Positions 1 to 10,420 of a stretch of 64,000 nt of DNA are shown piece after piece. Source of the DNA: Pascua guehoae (taxonomy: Eukaryota; Basidiomycota; Tremellomycetes; Trichosporonales; Trichosporonaceae); assembly GCA_001600415.1 (NCBI GenBank), contig BCJX01000002.1, positions 1,508,726 through 1,572,725 of the forward strand, given 5' to 3'. The translations under genes were made by a program, and so were the position numbers. The notes beneath the pieces are model-generated. The model searched no databases. It was not told the origin of the DNA and saw only the letters and a program-made list of their open reading frames with translations. The stretch's first letter is position 1; every line of letters begins with the position of its first letter.

Positions 1-33
1 CCCCCCCCACACCGCCCGACTAACGCCCCCCAG

Positions 34-1135
34 CCATCGCCCAACCCCTCCTCTCCCTCTCCCTCGTCCTCCCCGTCCGCGCCATCGCCCTCTCCCCCAC
101 ACCCCTGCACGCCGGCGACGCCCTCCTCGCCGCCCTCGCCCTCGCCCTGCTGTATATCGAGGCACGCGCCGACCAGGCAATGTACACCTTCCAGGAGGCG
201 AAGCACGCCCTCATGGCCAAGGGGAGTGGACACGATGAGTCTGGTAATGGCACTGGTACCACCCAGCAACCACCGCAACAACCACAGCAACAACCACCGC
301 AACAACCACAGCCACAGCAACAGCAACAGCAATCCACCCCGCCCCACCCCCCCACGCGCATCCCCCAGCCCCAGCCCGTGCCTCGCGGATACGAACCCGG
401 CTTCCCCACCCGCGGCCTGCATGCCCTCGTGCGCCATCCAAACTTTGCCGCAGAGCAGGCCTTCTGGCTCGTCCAGGGCCTGTTTGGCGTCGCGGCCGGG
501 TGTGCGCCAGACGTCTTGGCGCCGGCGTTTGCGGTGAGTCCGGGGCTGGTGTGTGGGCGCGGGGAGGTGTGTGGGCGGGCTGAGTGTGGGTAGTGGGTGA
601 GGGGGTAGGGGCGCGGGGGTGGGGGTGAGGGGGTTGGCGTTTGGGCGAGCGTGGCGTGTTTGAGAGGGCAGTATGGGAGCAGGTTGTGGTAAGGTGTAGA
701 CCCAGAGTCTAGGCGGGAGTGGAGCGTATTGGACGCCATGACACGCCGCACCGGCGAGGACAAGCCCGCGAGTGTCCGGCTGACAGCAGCTAAGCCTCCT
801 CTTCTGCGCGAGCACGGCGCTGACCGAGTGGATCACGGCGGCCAAGGTGAGTCGGACAGTTTGCGCAGGGCTCTACCCCCGGTACGGCCAAGAAGGAGAC
901 GACATACTTTACCCTCCATCCTTGTCCATGGCATGGCTCTCAAGATATACAAGCCTGTCGGCCGTGCCAAACCACAGCCGGGCCCACCTGACAACAGTAC
1001 CCTCCATACAAGGCGTATTCCCGCCTCGTGGGCCAGTTTGTCCCGCAGGAGACGGGGCTCAAGTGGCTCTGGACGACCGCCACGGGGACGCGCGCGGCGC
1101 TCCTTCGCGAGGTGTATCCCAGGCGCAAGGAGTAG
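34..1135 (+). CDS. DUF1295 / steroid 5-alpha-reductase-like membrane protein, 3' part
   Basis: The 5' end lies outside the window. Exons read as 34-533 (after an acceptor at 33), 790-846 (or from 787) and 998-1135, with consistent phases; about 230 residues are visible. The family marks are ARADQAMYTFQEAKHALM, then GFPTRGLHALVRHPNFAAEQ, then a hydrophobic segment and a C-terminus with a YPPYKAYSRLVGQFVP motif before the stop. These match DUF1295 proteins, multi-pass membrane proteins related to 3-oxo-5-alpha-steroid 4-dehydrogenases that probably reduce a lipid with NADPH; the substrate is unknown. A Gln/Pro-rich run encoded by CAA/CAG/CCA repeats at about 262-360 is inserted between the two conserved blocks. 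The gene converges on the PKA gene. Family assignment is firm; function is inference from the family. Confidence 0.82.
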
Positions 1136-1813
1136 GAGGTGGGGTGGCTGTGGCCGGGGGGGGGGGGGGGGGGGGGATGGAAGCCGGTATGAGGGATTCT
1201 GGCCACAGATGGTGTCCAACCGGGGTCCCGATGTGCCGGTGCGGACGCAATATCCACCACGATGCGCGTCAGGTGCTCGGGTTGGTTCCTCTGTGCAAGA
1301 CGCGAACATGGTAGCAGAGGATAATCTACACGTCTTGACCGACGTGTACCCCCGAGCAGATAGAGTTGTTGCAATGCGCGGCGGATAGAGTTGCCCAGAT
1401 CTGCGGCTAGTGACCAGTGGTCCAGACACATGGCATGACGCACGCAGCAGGTGATAGAGTTGGCCTGCCGCGCGGTCATCACTATTGCAGGCATGTTACA
1501 CTCCCAGGCATGCTGCATGCTGCACACTCCGCCTTTGCTCGTTAATGCTACCCACACGTGCCGCGCCCGCCCATACCAGTGCCAAGACAAAAAAAAACAG
1601 CCTGTTGGCGTTCCATATGCATAAACCCAATCTAGCCAGTCTACACCACAAGGACACGTCCGTCTACAATTAGCACCCCAGTCTAAGCCTGTGCTCTACG
1701 CCGGGTCGAATCTATCCGAGTCAAAATCCACAGAAAAGGTAACCGCGCCGTCGACGTCGACTGCGTCCCGAGTCGTCGTCTCACGACTGCAAATGTCCAG
1801 TACGCCACACCCA
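1136..1813. other. Convergent intergenic region with poly-G tract
   Basis: This lies between the stop of the DUF1295 gene and the stop of the PKA gene, so it should hold both 3' ends. A homopolymer of 21 G sits at 1156-1176, only about 20 bases after the stop codon. No credible reading frame or RNA gene was seen. Confidence 0.6.
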
Positions 1814-3913
1814 CTAGGCCTCGTCCATCACGTCGTCGCTTTGCCTGGGAAAGCTAAAGTCGCGGAACATTGTGCCGTATGGGTCCTCGGACTCGTCGTA
1901 CGGCTGCCCAAAGATGCCGGGCAGCTCGGTCGGGCGCGGTGGTGGGTATCGCTGGAAGTTTTGCGAGTCGCCTGTGACGTGTTAGCTAGTTGCCAGGCAC
2001 CCCCCAGGTCCCAACGTTGACAGCAACGCGTGTTAAACCAAAGCCTATCTCCCCGCACACTACTGCTCGGGTCTCCTGGCCAACTGCCGCCCCCGCATGC
2101 CCCCTCGACGTATCGACTCACTCATGCTTCCGACGCGTGGGACAATGGGGGCGCCAATCTCCTTGCGCTCGAGGGATCCCCAGTCGACACCGGCAAACCA
2201 CGGGTGGTTCATGACGTCGCGCGCGCCGCCGCGCAGGTTGCCTAGCCGCTTGGTACGGTCGGCGGTGAGGAGCCCGCGGATGAGGTCCTTTGCGTACGGG
2301 TCAATGTGGGACGGGAATGCAATCTCGTTGCGGAGAATCTTTTCGTAAATGCCCAGCGGGTGGTCGTCAAAGAATGGCGGGTAGCCTGCGAGCATTTCAA
2401 ACGCGAGAATGCCGAGCGCCCACCAGTCGACGGCCTTGCCGTGGCCCTGCGACAGGACAATCTCGGGCGCGAGGTACTCTGGCGTCCCGCACAGTGTAAA
2501 TGTGCGGTCCTCGACGACTTTGGCAAAGCCAAAGTCGGCAATGCGCAGGTATCCCGAGCGGTCGAGCAGCAGGTTTTCCGGCTTGAGGTCGCGGTAAATG
2601 ATATTGTTCGAGTGGAGGTAGTCGATGGCGAGCACAATGGACGCGAGGTAGAACCGCGTCACGTCGGCCGAGAAGCGTCCCGCCCGACGCAGGTGCGAGA
2701 ACAGCTCGCCGCCGGGAATGTACGACAGCAGCATGTAGACGTTGAGATTGTCCTGGTACGTGGCGTACAGCTCGACAATGAATGGGTGGCGGACGCGCTC
2801 GAGGATCCTGCGTTCAGAGTTGATGTGCTCGACCTGCTTGAGGCGCACAATCTCAGATTTCCGTAACACCTTCATTGCAAAGTGTGGCAATTGGCCGTCT
2901 GCCTGTTGTGTGGACGCTGGCGACGGTGTGAGCGGATCTGGCGACTGGTACAGGTGGGGGAAGATGGGGTGGTAGGCAGTCGGGCGGTAGTTTGGCCGCT
3001 GTCGAACCAGGAGCACTCGTCCGAACGTCCCGGTCCCGAGCGTCTCGACAATCTCCCAGTCGTCTAGCCTCGCGCGGCCGGCACGCGGCAGCGAATAGAT
3101 GCCGCGCTGGACTGGCCGCGGCGCATACCGACCCGACCACGGCGCCGATGATGACGACGGCGCCCCAGGGTTCTCCATGACAGTGTCCATTGTGCCCCAT
3201 GACGACGACGTGTCGTACATGGACGGCGGCGTCGACATGAGCGACGCCGGTGGCGACAGAGGCGCAGCTGGAGCCGGTGTCACGGCAGAGTAGTCTGTAT
3301 GTTAAGAGGTGGGGGAGGGAGAGTCACACGAGTGGCGTGGAGCACGAGGTGATCGATCGGCGGGGGCGTCGACAGTAACCAGGATAAAAAGAGGGACAAA
3401 CGTCAGCACAGACGCACACAAGACATGGGACACGGCGGACGAGTCGCGGGGGGGGTGGCTGGACGCTGGGGGACGACCGCTGCGTTGCGGTGGGCACCGG
3501 GTGGGCGTAGACCATGGCACGGGTTGGACGCAGGCCATGACACATGACGCACGCAAGACCGGACGCCTTGCAAGCTTGCGAGCTTGGCAGCTTGGCAAGC
3601 GTGATAAGCGTCACGGGCAGGCCAAACGTGCCATGGCGCAGCCACTAGGCGCGAGGAACAAGGACGAAACCGAACCGCCTGTGTGTCACTCACGGGTCGC
3701 TGCATGGATCGGGTGCGCGCCTGGGTGCGGTTGCACCACTGGTGGTCGGAGGATCGAGACGTTGGAGACGTAGCCTTCAGACTGAGTGGGGATGGCTGCT
3801 GGTTTGGCACTCGGAATCGCAGACGGCTGCGAGCCCATCATGGCCGCCCTCTCATGCGGGAGAAGCAGCGACATGGGGTCGAGCTTGAACTTGGACGCCT
3901 TGGACGCGTCCAT
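1814..3913 (-). CDS. PKA1: cAMP-dependent protein kinase catalytic subunit
   Basis: Three exons: 3694-3913 (ATG at 3913), 2122-3294 and 1814-1971; phases close exactly to 516 residues. A serine/threonine kinase, the catalytic effector of cAMP signalling. Visible motifs: Gly loop GTGTFGRV near residues 160-167, the ATP-anchoring Lys in FAMKVLRK near 215, YRDLKPEN with the catalytic Asp near 309, DFG near 327, and activation loop RTFTLCGTPEYLAPE with the phospho-Thr near 340. The C-terminal AGC tail has an aromatic FRDF-type motif encoded in the last exon. The N-terminus is long and disordered (about 150 residues). An insert of roughly 37 residues rich in Pro and Tyr lies between the Gly loop and the Lys. 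The start is the first ATG of the open first exon; a TTG three codons upstream is in frame but was not used. The family call is firm. Confidence 0.95.
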
Positions 3914-6900
3914 CGTGGTCAAGAGTCGAGGTTTTCGTGTATCTCGTACGAGGTGGGAGGTGTCAACCCACGTCTGGCGTGTGGTGTTTGAGGTGACAAA
4001 GACGAGGCAATGTCAACGGGCGAGCAAGGCGAGGGGGGGGATAAGGTGGTCCAGTGGGCGGGCGTGTGCGTGTCGGCTGGCGATCAAGCTGCAGGCTGCT
4101 CGGGCCAAGTCGCAGCAGGCAGGGGCGCACAACGCACGCGCGGATCGGAGTGTGGTCCGGGGAGGGAAGGAGGGGTGGTGGTGTGGGGGGGGAACACGAG
4201 ACAATTGTGGTGGTGGTGGTGATGGTGGTGGTGGTGATGGTGGTGTGGTGTGCAAAGTGCATGTATTGATGGATTTGTGGAATGGGGGTTGACGTTTGCC
4301 GGTGGTGTGTATTTCGACCCGGAATAGTGTCGCTTCAAAGTTGCTCCACCAGGCCAGGCCAGGGTGGACGTGCTGTGCAGGATATACTACTACCTAGACT
4401 CAATGTCGGCAGACGTCGGCGGTAGCTTGCTTTTGGTTGATGTACTGTAAACCGTTTACCTGGTACCAGTCCTGGAGAGTGTCCTCGCAGCCTGGGCATC
4501 AGCCTCTTTTAGAGGCTGTGTGCGTGCGTGGCAGGCAACATGGCACTGGATAATAGTCCAAGTGGCGTGTTGTGGCGGAGGCGGAGGCGGAGGCGGCGCT
4601 ACACCTGCGCAGTCGACATGGGGGGGGGGGGGGGCCAAGGTACAATACCGCGGTACATGCAATGCAACACAACACTGCCAGTAACGCGCGGCATGGGCAG
4701 TGCGCTTGCACATGCAACCCAGACAGGACACCCTTTGCCTTGGCTGAGGTATGAGGCAGAGGCTTGCAGGGAGTGACGCGCTGTCCTGCCTCTTCGTGTC
4801 CTGTCTGCGGTTAGCCCCTGTTTGATTGTAGGACTTTTGGAAGCTCTGGACACTGTGGATGCTCTGGATGCTTTTGGATGGATCATCTCTGGATGATCCT
4901 CGACTATCCCAAAATCTTGCACGCGACAGGCACAGCACAGGTTTAGGTCATACAAAAAGAGTACAGTAGTTGATAAGGCTGCCGAGTGCTTGCCGGTGCA
5001 AAGGGTCTTTTAGACGTGTGGCATGGTGGTAAAGAGAGTAGACTAGTAGTATTAGTGGCGAGGCCACGAGGACAAACAAGGGATCAAAGGCAAAGGGCAA
5101 AGGGGCAAAAGAAGGGAAAGGGGGATTGTGACACGAGGTAGAGGACAAGTCGCGGGAATTTGGATCTGACATGTTGGGCCATCTGAATACTGCTGTGCTG
5201 TACTGTATGCGCGCACAGATGCTCTGACTCTGTCCGATCTCTACTCTACTCTACTCACTCCGCACAGGCTTGACATTGGTGACAGGGAAAACGCCAACAA
5301 CAAACAAGGGGGGGGGGGGGGTGGGTGGGACGACCCTGGAACTAGTTGTATATGGACCAGTGACGGCACCAGAGCCCAAAGGGAACAAAGAAACAGGAAG
5401 ATCAGAGGATCAGAGGGTCGGTGCGCGATCAGCACCCAGTCAACCCGGGCGACAGGGGCAAAAAAAACATACACACGGCGCAAAGTGGTGCTTCAAGGGA
5501 GGAAGGAAGGGGGGGGGAACAAAATGAAAAGCAGGGGGGGGTTTGCCCAAAAGGACAAAATCCTTATTGATCACAGAGCAATTGACACTCAAGAGGCCCC
5601 AGCGCCGCGGCCAACAACGAGGCACCAGTGCACCATGCAAGAGCTCGCTATGCATGGCCAGCATGGCCATTATGGGCCAGACAACCAGCGGCCAGGCCAC
5701 AGTGCCCCGACGCCTTCGTCCAACGTTCAGGGGGGTTAGGAATAAAAAAAAACAAAGTTAACAATTATCCAGGCACCAAACGCAAAGAAGAAGACGAGCA
5801 AAAGAGAAAAACAATAGACATGTCAGGCACGGCCAAGTGTCACTACTACTCAAACTCGCCCCCAACAACCATGCCATGCCATCCACGCCTCACTCGCCAA
5901 GAAGACCGTCCGCGCGTCCCATGTCGCACAACCCGGCCATGCGCGCGCATCTAACTCCATAGTCACACACCAGCTGCTATGTAGCTGCACGTACAAAGCC
6001 ACCGGGCATTCGCTCAAAGCCACTCGGCCATGCCGTGCCAAGTACCCGTCCACGGTTCAGGTTATCCAGGTCGTGTCAGGAGAGGTCGACGACCGACAAC
6101 TTTCCACAACGAGCTAAATGGCGGAACCAAAAGGGCGACAAGTCAGGCCCGCAGAGGACGGCGTGCACAGCGTGCCTGGCATGGCATGCCTGGGATGGCG
6201 TTTTTCTGTGGCGTGTGTGGTGATTCCCGCCGACTTTTCGGTACAACCATACCCACCCCTGAGTTGTTGCACGGCATTACTCATGTCGCAATGTCGGTCG
6301 CGTCTGACCTCGAGGCGCCTCGGACCCTTACTGCCTTACTGCCTTACGCCTCTTGGCCTGCTGCGCCAAACCCGGAAACCAAACTCTGGCGCAGGCGTGT
6401 GCGGGCCCCTCTGGAGCGAGTACAATTCACTCGCAACTCGGGCTGTGGCGCTGCCGGTAGAGTCGATGCCCGACCACCTACCTCGAGGCCGAGAAACAAA
6501 CAATCCCGCAGTGCCCGTGTCGACTTTGTAGTGACTGCATTCACTGTCCCGCCTCACACAGTCCGGGAGGTGTGCATTCGAGCAGACACATCCGCACCCA
6601 GCTGACTCGGACAAGTAGCGAGTCAAATGCGGTTCCACAGCGTCAGCCACTTGGTGGCGTCGGGGATGGAGCACAGCCGGATACCGGCGATAAAGCCGCC
6701 GACGGCTCGGTTGTGGTTTGCACCCACGCGCCGCAGGTTTGGTTTGTCGTCACTCGCGACTCACCACGTACACCCCCGACTGCAGATCACCAGATTGCAG
6801 ATCTGCAGATCGCCCGCACACACTCGACCTTATTTCCAGCGCCGATCACGCCGTTGCCTCGTCATGGTGCAACAGTTAATTAACCTACCATGTCCTCTAA

Positions 6901-7000
6901 TAGCGTAGTGCACATCGGCAGATGCGCCGCAGAAGGAACCGGCAGTGACGACCCCGAGCTGTGCCCAATTGTATCCATCTCCTGCGGGGCGGTCGCCGAC
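3914..7000. other. Gene-poor region upstream of PKA1
   Basis: No convincing gene. It contains the PKA1 5' flank, a GTG/GAT-type microsatellite at about 4207-4251, poly-G runs near 4620-4633, 5310-5322 and 5508-5516, and short overlapping frames on both strands without conserved motifs or coding-like third-position bias. From about 6600 the sequence starts to look coding-derived; see the relic at 6622-7042. Confidence 0.5.
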
Positions 7001-7042
7001 GGCATCGCAGTCACATGTACACAAACCTTCTTCTGGTGCCAT
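6622..7042 (-). pseudogene. Possible coding relic or short unrecognised gene
   Basis: On the minus strand, a frame from an ATG at 7042 reads GDGYNWAQLGVVTAGSFCG and runs to about 6890. A second stretch, about 6622-6760, reads AVGGFIAGIRLCSIPDATKW and ends LTLWNRI-stop at 6622-6624. Both have high C/G third positions and natural composition. They could be joined by an intron (GTAGGT donor near 6890, weak acceptor near 6764), giving about 100 residues, but the acceptor is poor and the sequence upstream changes frame. It could be the tail of a decayed gene or a short real gene. I do not recognise the family. Confidence 0.25.
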
Positions 7043-7786
7043 TGGTCGCGCGTCGCAGGGTCAGTGGAAGCACCCATCGTGGGGGCGACGTTGCTGCCCA
7101 CATTGGCGGGACGGTTCATGACAGGCCCAGGGAAGGCGAGGAATGCGGCTGTCCAACTGGAATAGCACCATGAAGCCTACTGTAATAGCACCATGAAGCC
7201 GTGCTATCCATATACCCAAAAGGTATCCTCAATACCGTCCAGAGGGCATCTCGGCGGGTTCGCTTCGTGAACATGTCGCTGGGAACGCGGCTGGGAGCGT
7301 GGGCTCTGACACCAACCTGTCTGCTGCCAAGCCATCGAACAGGCTATCGTACCATCCCACCCTGCCGCACTCGTAGCATGTCTGACCCGCGTTTGCAAGT
7401 CGCGTACAGAACAAGTCTGGCTCGACGACATTCCGACCCGAGTCGAGCTCTGCGATATAGTATTCCGGCGCGGTAAACAGGCACACGCACGCATTCCACG
7501 CGAGTGCCTTCCGAACCGTCCCCCCAACAGGCCGCCCCAGTCTCAAACGCATGTTTGCATCCTGGCCCGCGTTCTGCCCCATGGCCTTCCAATGTTCTAG
7601 AACCCGGAATCCTAAGATCTCAAGACCGGCAGGGCTGCCCTCGAGTCCTGCTTTCGCCAAGCAGACTGATGCGCCGCCCCAGAAGTCGTGCAATTGACCT
7701 CGCACCACTGTGGTACTTGGACCACGCGTCGGTGGTCGCACGTGTATATGTGTCCAATGATATGGTCCAGTCTGGGTGATCAGGGG

Positions 7787-8150
7787 GTGACCGCCCGGGG
7801 CCTCATAGATCTGAGTTGGGGTACCCACGTGAGTATGTTGAGACAAGAAGTCTGGACGGGCTCGACACCTTGTCTCTGCGGTAAATCGAACCAAAGAAGG
7901 GCTTTGTGCTTCTTTTTCTTAGCGGCCGCTGTTAAATGGTGGTGACCGCCCGGGGCCTCATAGATCTGAGTTGGTGGGGTACCCACGTGAGTATGTTGAG
8001 ATAGGAAGTCTGGACGGGCTCGACACTTTCTTGTCTCTGCGGTAAATCAAACCATAGAACCTTGTCTCTGGGAGTAAATCGAACCGAAGAACCTTGTCTC
8101 TGCAGTAAATCGAACCAAAGAAGACCTTTGCGCTTCTTTTTCCTAGGGGC
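7787..8150. repeat. Tandem duplication, 155-bp period
   Basis: Two direct copies start at 7787 and 7942 with GTGACCGCCCGGGGCC and share the block that includes ATAGATCTGAGTTGG, ACCCACGTGAGTATGTTGAG and GTCTGGACGGGCTCGACA. The second copy is expanded by three tandem versions of a shorter motif of about 35 bp containing CTTGTCTCTG and GTAAATCGAACC (roughly 8028-8125). Both copies end in a T-rich stretch reading CTTCTTTTTC. No open frame or terminal inverted repeats were found. Confidence 0.8.
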
Positions 8151-8437
8151 GGGTGTTTAGGAAGAGCGCGGTGCCGAGTCGAAGAGCGTGATGCCAATTC
8201 GTGCCAAGACGACAGACAGTGTTGCTAAACCGCGTGGTCCCAAGTCGACTGACATTGTTGCTGGACCGATTGCTTTTGCAGTGTGGCTCGACCTTGCAGC
8301 GCAACTCGGTACCAATGTTCTTTTGATTTCGGAACACGCCAAACGGTCAGATCTCGGGGACACAATAAACAGGCTTGTAATTCCAGTAGGCCTTGGTTCC
8401 TTTCCCCAGATCGTGACCGAAGGTGTGCCGAAACTCG

Positions 8438-8770
8438 TGTCCAGATACAGGTGCGACGGGGCAGTATTGAGACTGCCACATTGTCCTCGGTCCCGTGTGA
8501 TGTTGAGCTTGGACACTCCGCACATCAATCGGATGGTGCGAGCAGGAAGCCTGCCAGGGGAACTTCTACAATGTCGAGCTCAATGCAGTCTTGCAATTGT
8601 ACTGAGGTATCCACCATGCGCATCGAGGGCTCCAATCTCGAGAGAACGGTGGGAAATGGCGTCCCTACATTTTCCTGCATTTCCTGTACGACGCCCTACG
8701 TGCCACCAAGTTCGAACGCGGCGGTCTTAATACTTTCCGAACAGCCCAAACAAATTTACCCCACACAAGT
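8438..8770 (+). repeat. Dispersed repeat, copy A
   Basis: This shares with 14668-14905 the blocks AGTATTGAGACTGCCAC, GATGTTGAGC, TGGACACTC, CATCAATC, GATGGT, AGAAGCCTG or GGAAGCCTG, CCACCATGC and AATACTTTCCG in the same order and orientation, at roughly 80% identity over the best 105 bases and with indels. A third partial copy is at 14459-14512. It looks like an old non-coding repeat, perhaps a relic of a mobile element. No ends could be defined. Confidence 0.65.
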
Positions 8771-10420
8771 GCGTTCGGAATGCATCTAGACTGCCACACT
8801 GACCACTGTTGCGCGCCAGGCGCCTTTTTCAGGATATAATTGTCATTTAGAGGGATGTGTGGTATATATGTACTGGGTTTAGCAGGAGGCCGTTCATGCT
8901 CAGCCTCGCGTGCACCCGAGCTCAAAGCCGTCAGCCGCAATATGTACTTTCCAACAACGCCAGTTGTCCCAGCCCCCTCATGACCCAACATGGGCGTGGA
9001 AAAAGACACCCTTTACTGGGTTGCTGTTGGGCCTGTTTCCAGCGATTGACTGTACGTCTCACCGAGCATGACTGCTGTTAAAACAACCGGTGCGTCGAAA
9101 ATAAAAAGACACGTACTCGACTCGGAAAGGGCTCCCATGGGGACTGCAATCCCTTTGCCAGATAAATGACGAGCCCCGAACGGCCGTGACATTTCCACAG
9201 AACTTGGGCCGTGCAGGCCACCACACGGCCGTGAGGCAATGAGGCAACAGACTGATACTTCCAAGGTCCCAGGACCTTATCACTCGAACACGACCGGATG
9301 GGTTTAACTCCAGATCCAGATGATACACATGCGTTCGGAAAGCCTTGAGAGTGCCATGCTCAGATAGGTCCGGGCGAAGTTGCACATAGACACACTCCCG
9401 GCCAATCTATGATGCGGTAAGACACCATACCGACGTTCCCCACTTGTTGAATGACGAATTCCTTGCGTGCGACCACCCCCACACAGCGTGCGCGCACGCA
9501 AGCTTCATGTGACTGTCCCACAGCTTTCGAGATAGGCATGTACAGAATAATGGCCAGGCAGCAGAAGGGATTCGAGAATGGTTGGAGATGGTAAGATTCC
9601 TGTAGCAGTAGTTGTTCAAACGAAACGTCCAAGATAATAAACACGGGGGTATCAGTCTTTGGAGTCGCTCCTGTGCTTGGCCACTGAGGAGTGTGGTAGT
9701 TCGTTCGCTCGGTCACAGAGAGCATATTCTGCCAGTCATTCCCCATGCCAGTACGAGCGCGACATACACCAGAGGGTCCAGATCGGTTTGCAAACGACGT
9801 CGCAGCTGTCAATGGTGTACGACGAGCAAGCGCATTCTAGAGTCGACCACAAGGTATTTGTGTGACTGCAGCATTCAAGAGGAGTGTCCACACTGCCATG
9901 ACGTCAGTAGCCAATCGAACCACGGGACACAACCCACCACCAGGGTCCACTCGACCTGGAGCGGAGGCCCACTCCCCCAGCCATACTGCCCACCTTTTCC
10001 CCACTTCACCAGCCACATGTCCAGAGACCGGCAACTTGAAGGCCATGACGGCACAGCCATCTGAATTAACTCTGGCACACCGGGTGGCACACACGAGCAG
10101 GCTCAAGCGTACCGCAAGGCACCGCGCTGCAACCGCATGCGCGCAGTGGGGGAGGCTCGCTCGCTTTAACCTCCACTTTTGGATCCGCACACGCCGGCAC
10201 ATGCACGCTCTGACGGGTTACTCAAAGTGGCTGACCACAAGTCACCAGGGCAAAGCCGACCGACCTGACCCAACTGGCTAGCACGTAGCGCAGCTAGTCG
10301 ACCTAGTGTGTTGCTGTCGTCGTTGTCGTCGTCGTCTTGGTCGTCGCTGGCTTTACACTTTACATTTCACAAACCACTCTCCGTCTCCGCCACCATCTCC
10401 GCCCCCCCACCCTTCGCAGC

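Larger units (their letters stand above)
7043..10420. other. Gene-poor region with repeats upstream of the 981-residue protein gene
   Basis: Apart from the repeats listed separately, no gene is supported. A minus-strand frame of 221 codons at 7229-7894 is open but shows no family motif, and its 5' end runs into the tandem duplication. Another minus-strand frame at 9360-9812 is similarly anonymous. A short duplicated motif (AATAGCACCATGAAGCC, twice) lies at about 7162-7200. The last 100 bases hold the leader of the next gene. Confidence 0.45.

Noticed and set aside
4013..4338. His-rich or Pro-rich protein frames
   Set aside because: Products of the GTG/GAT microsatellite at 4207-4251.
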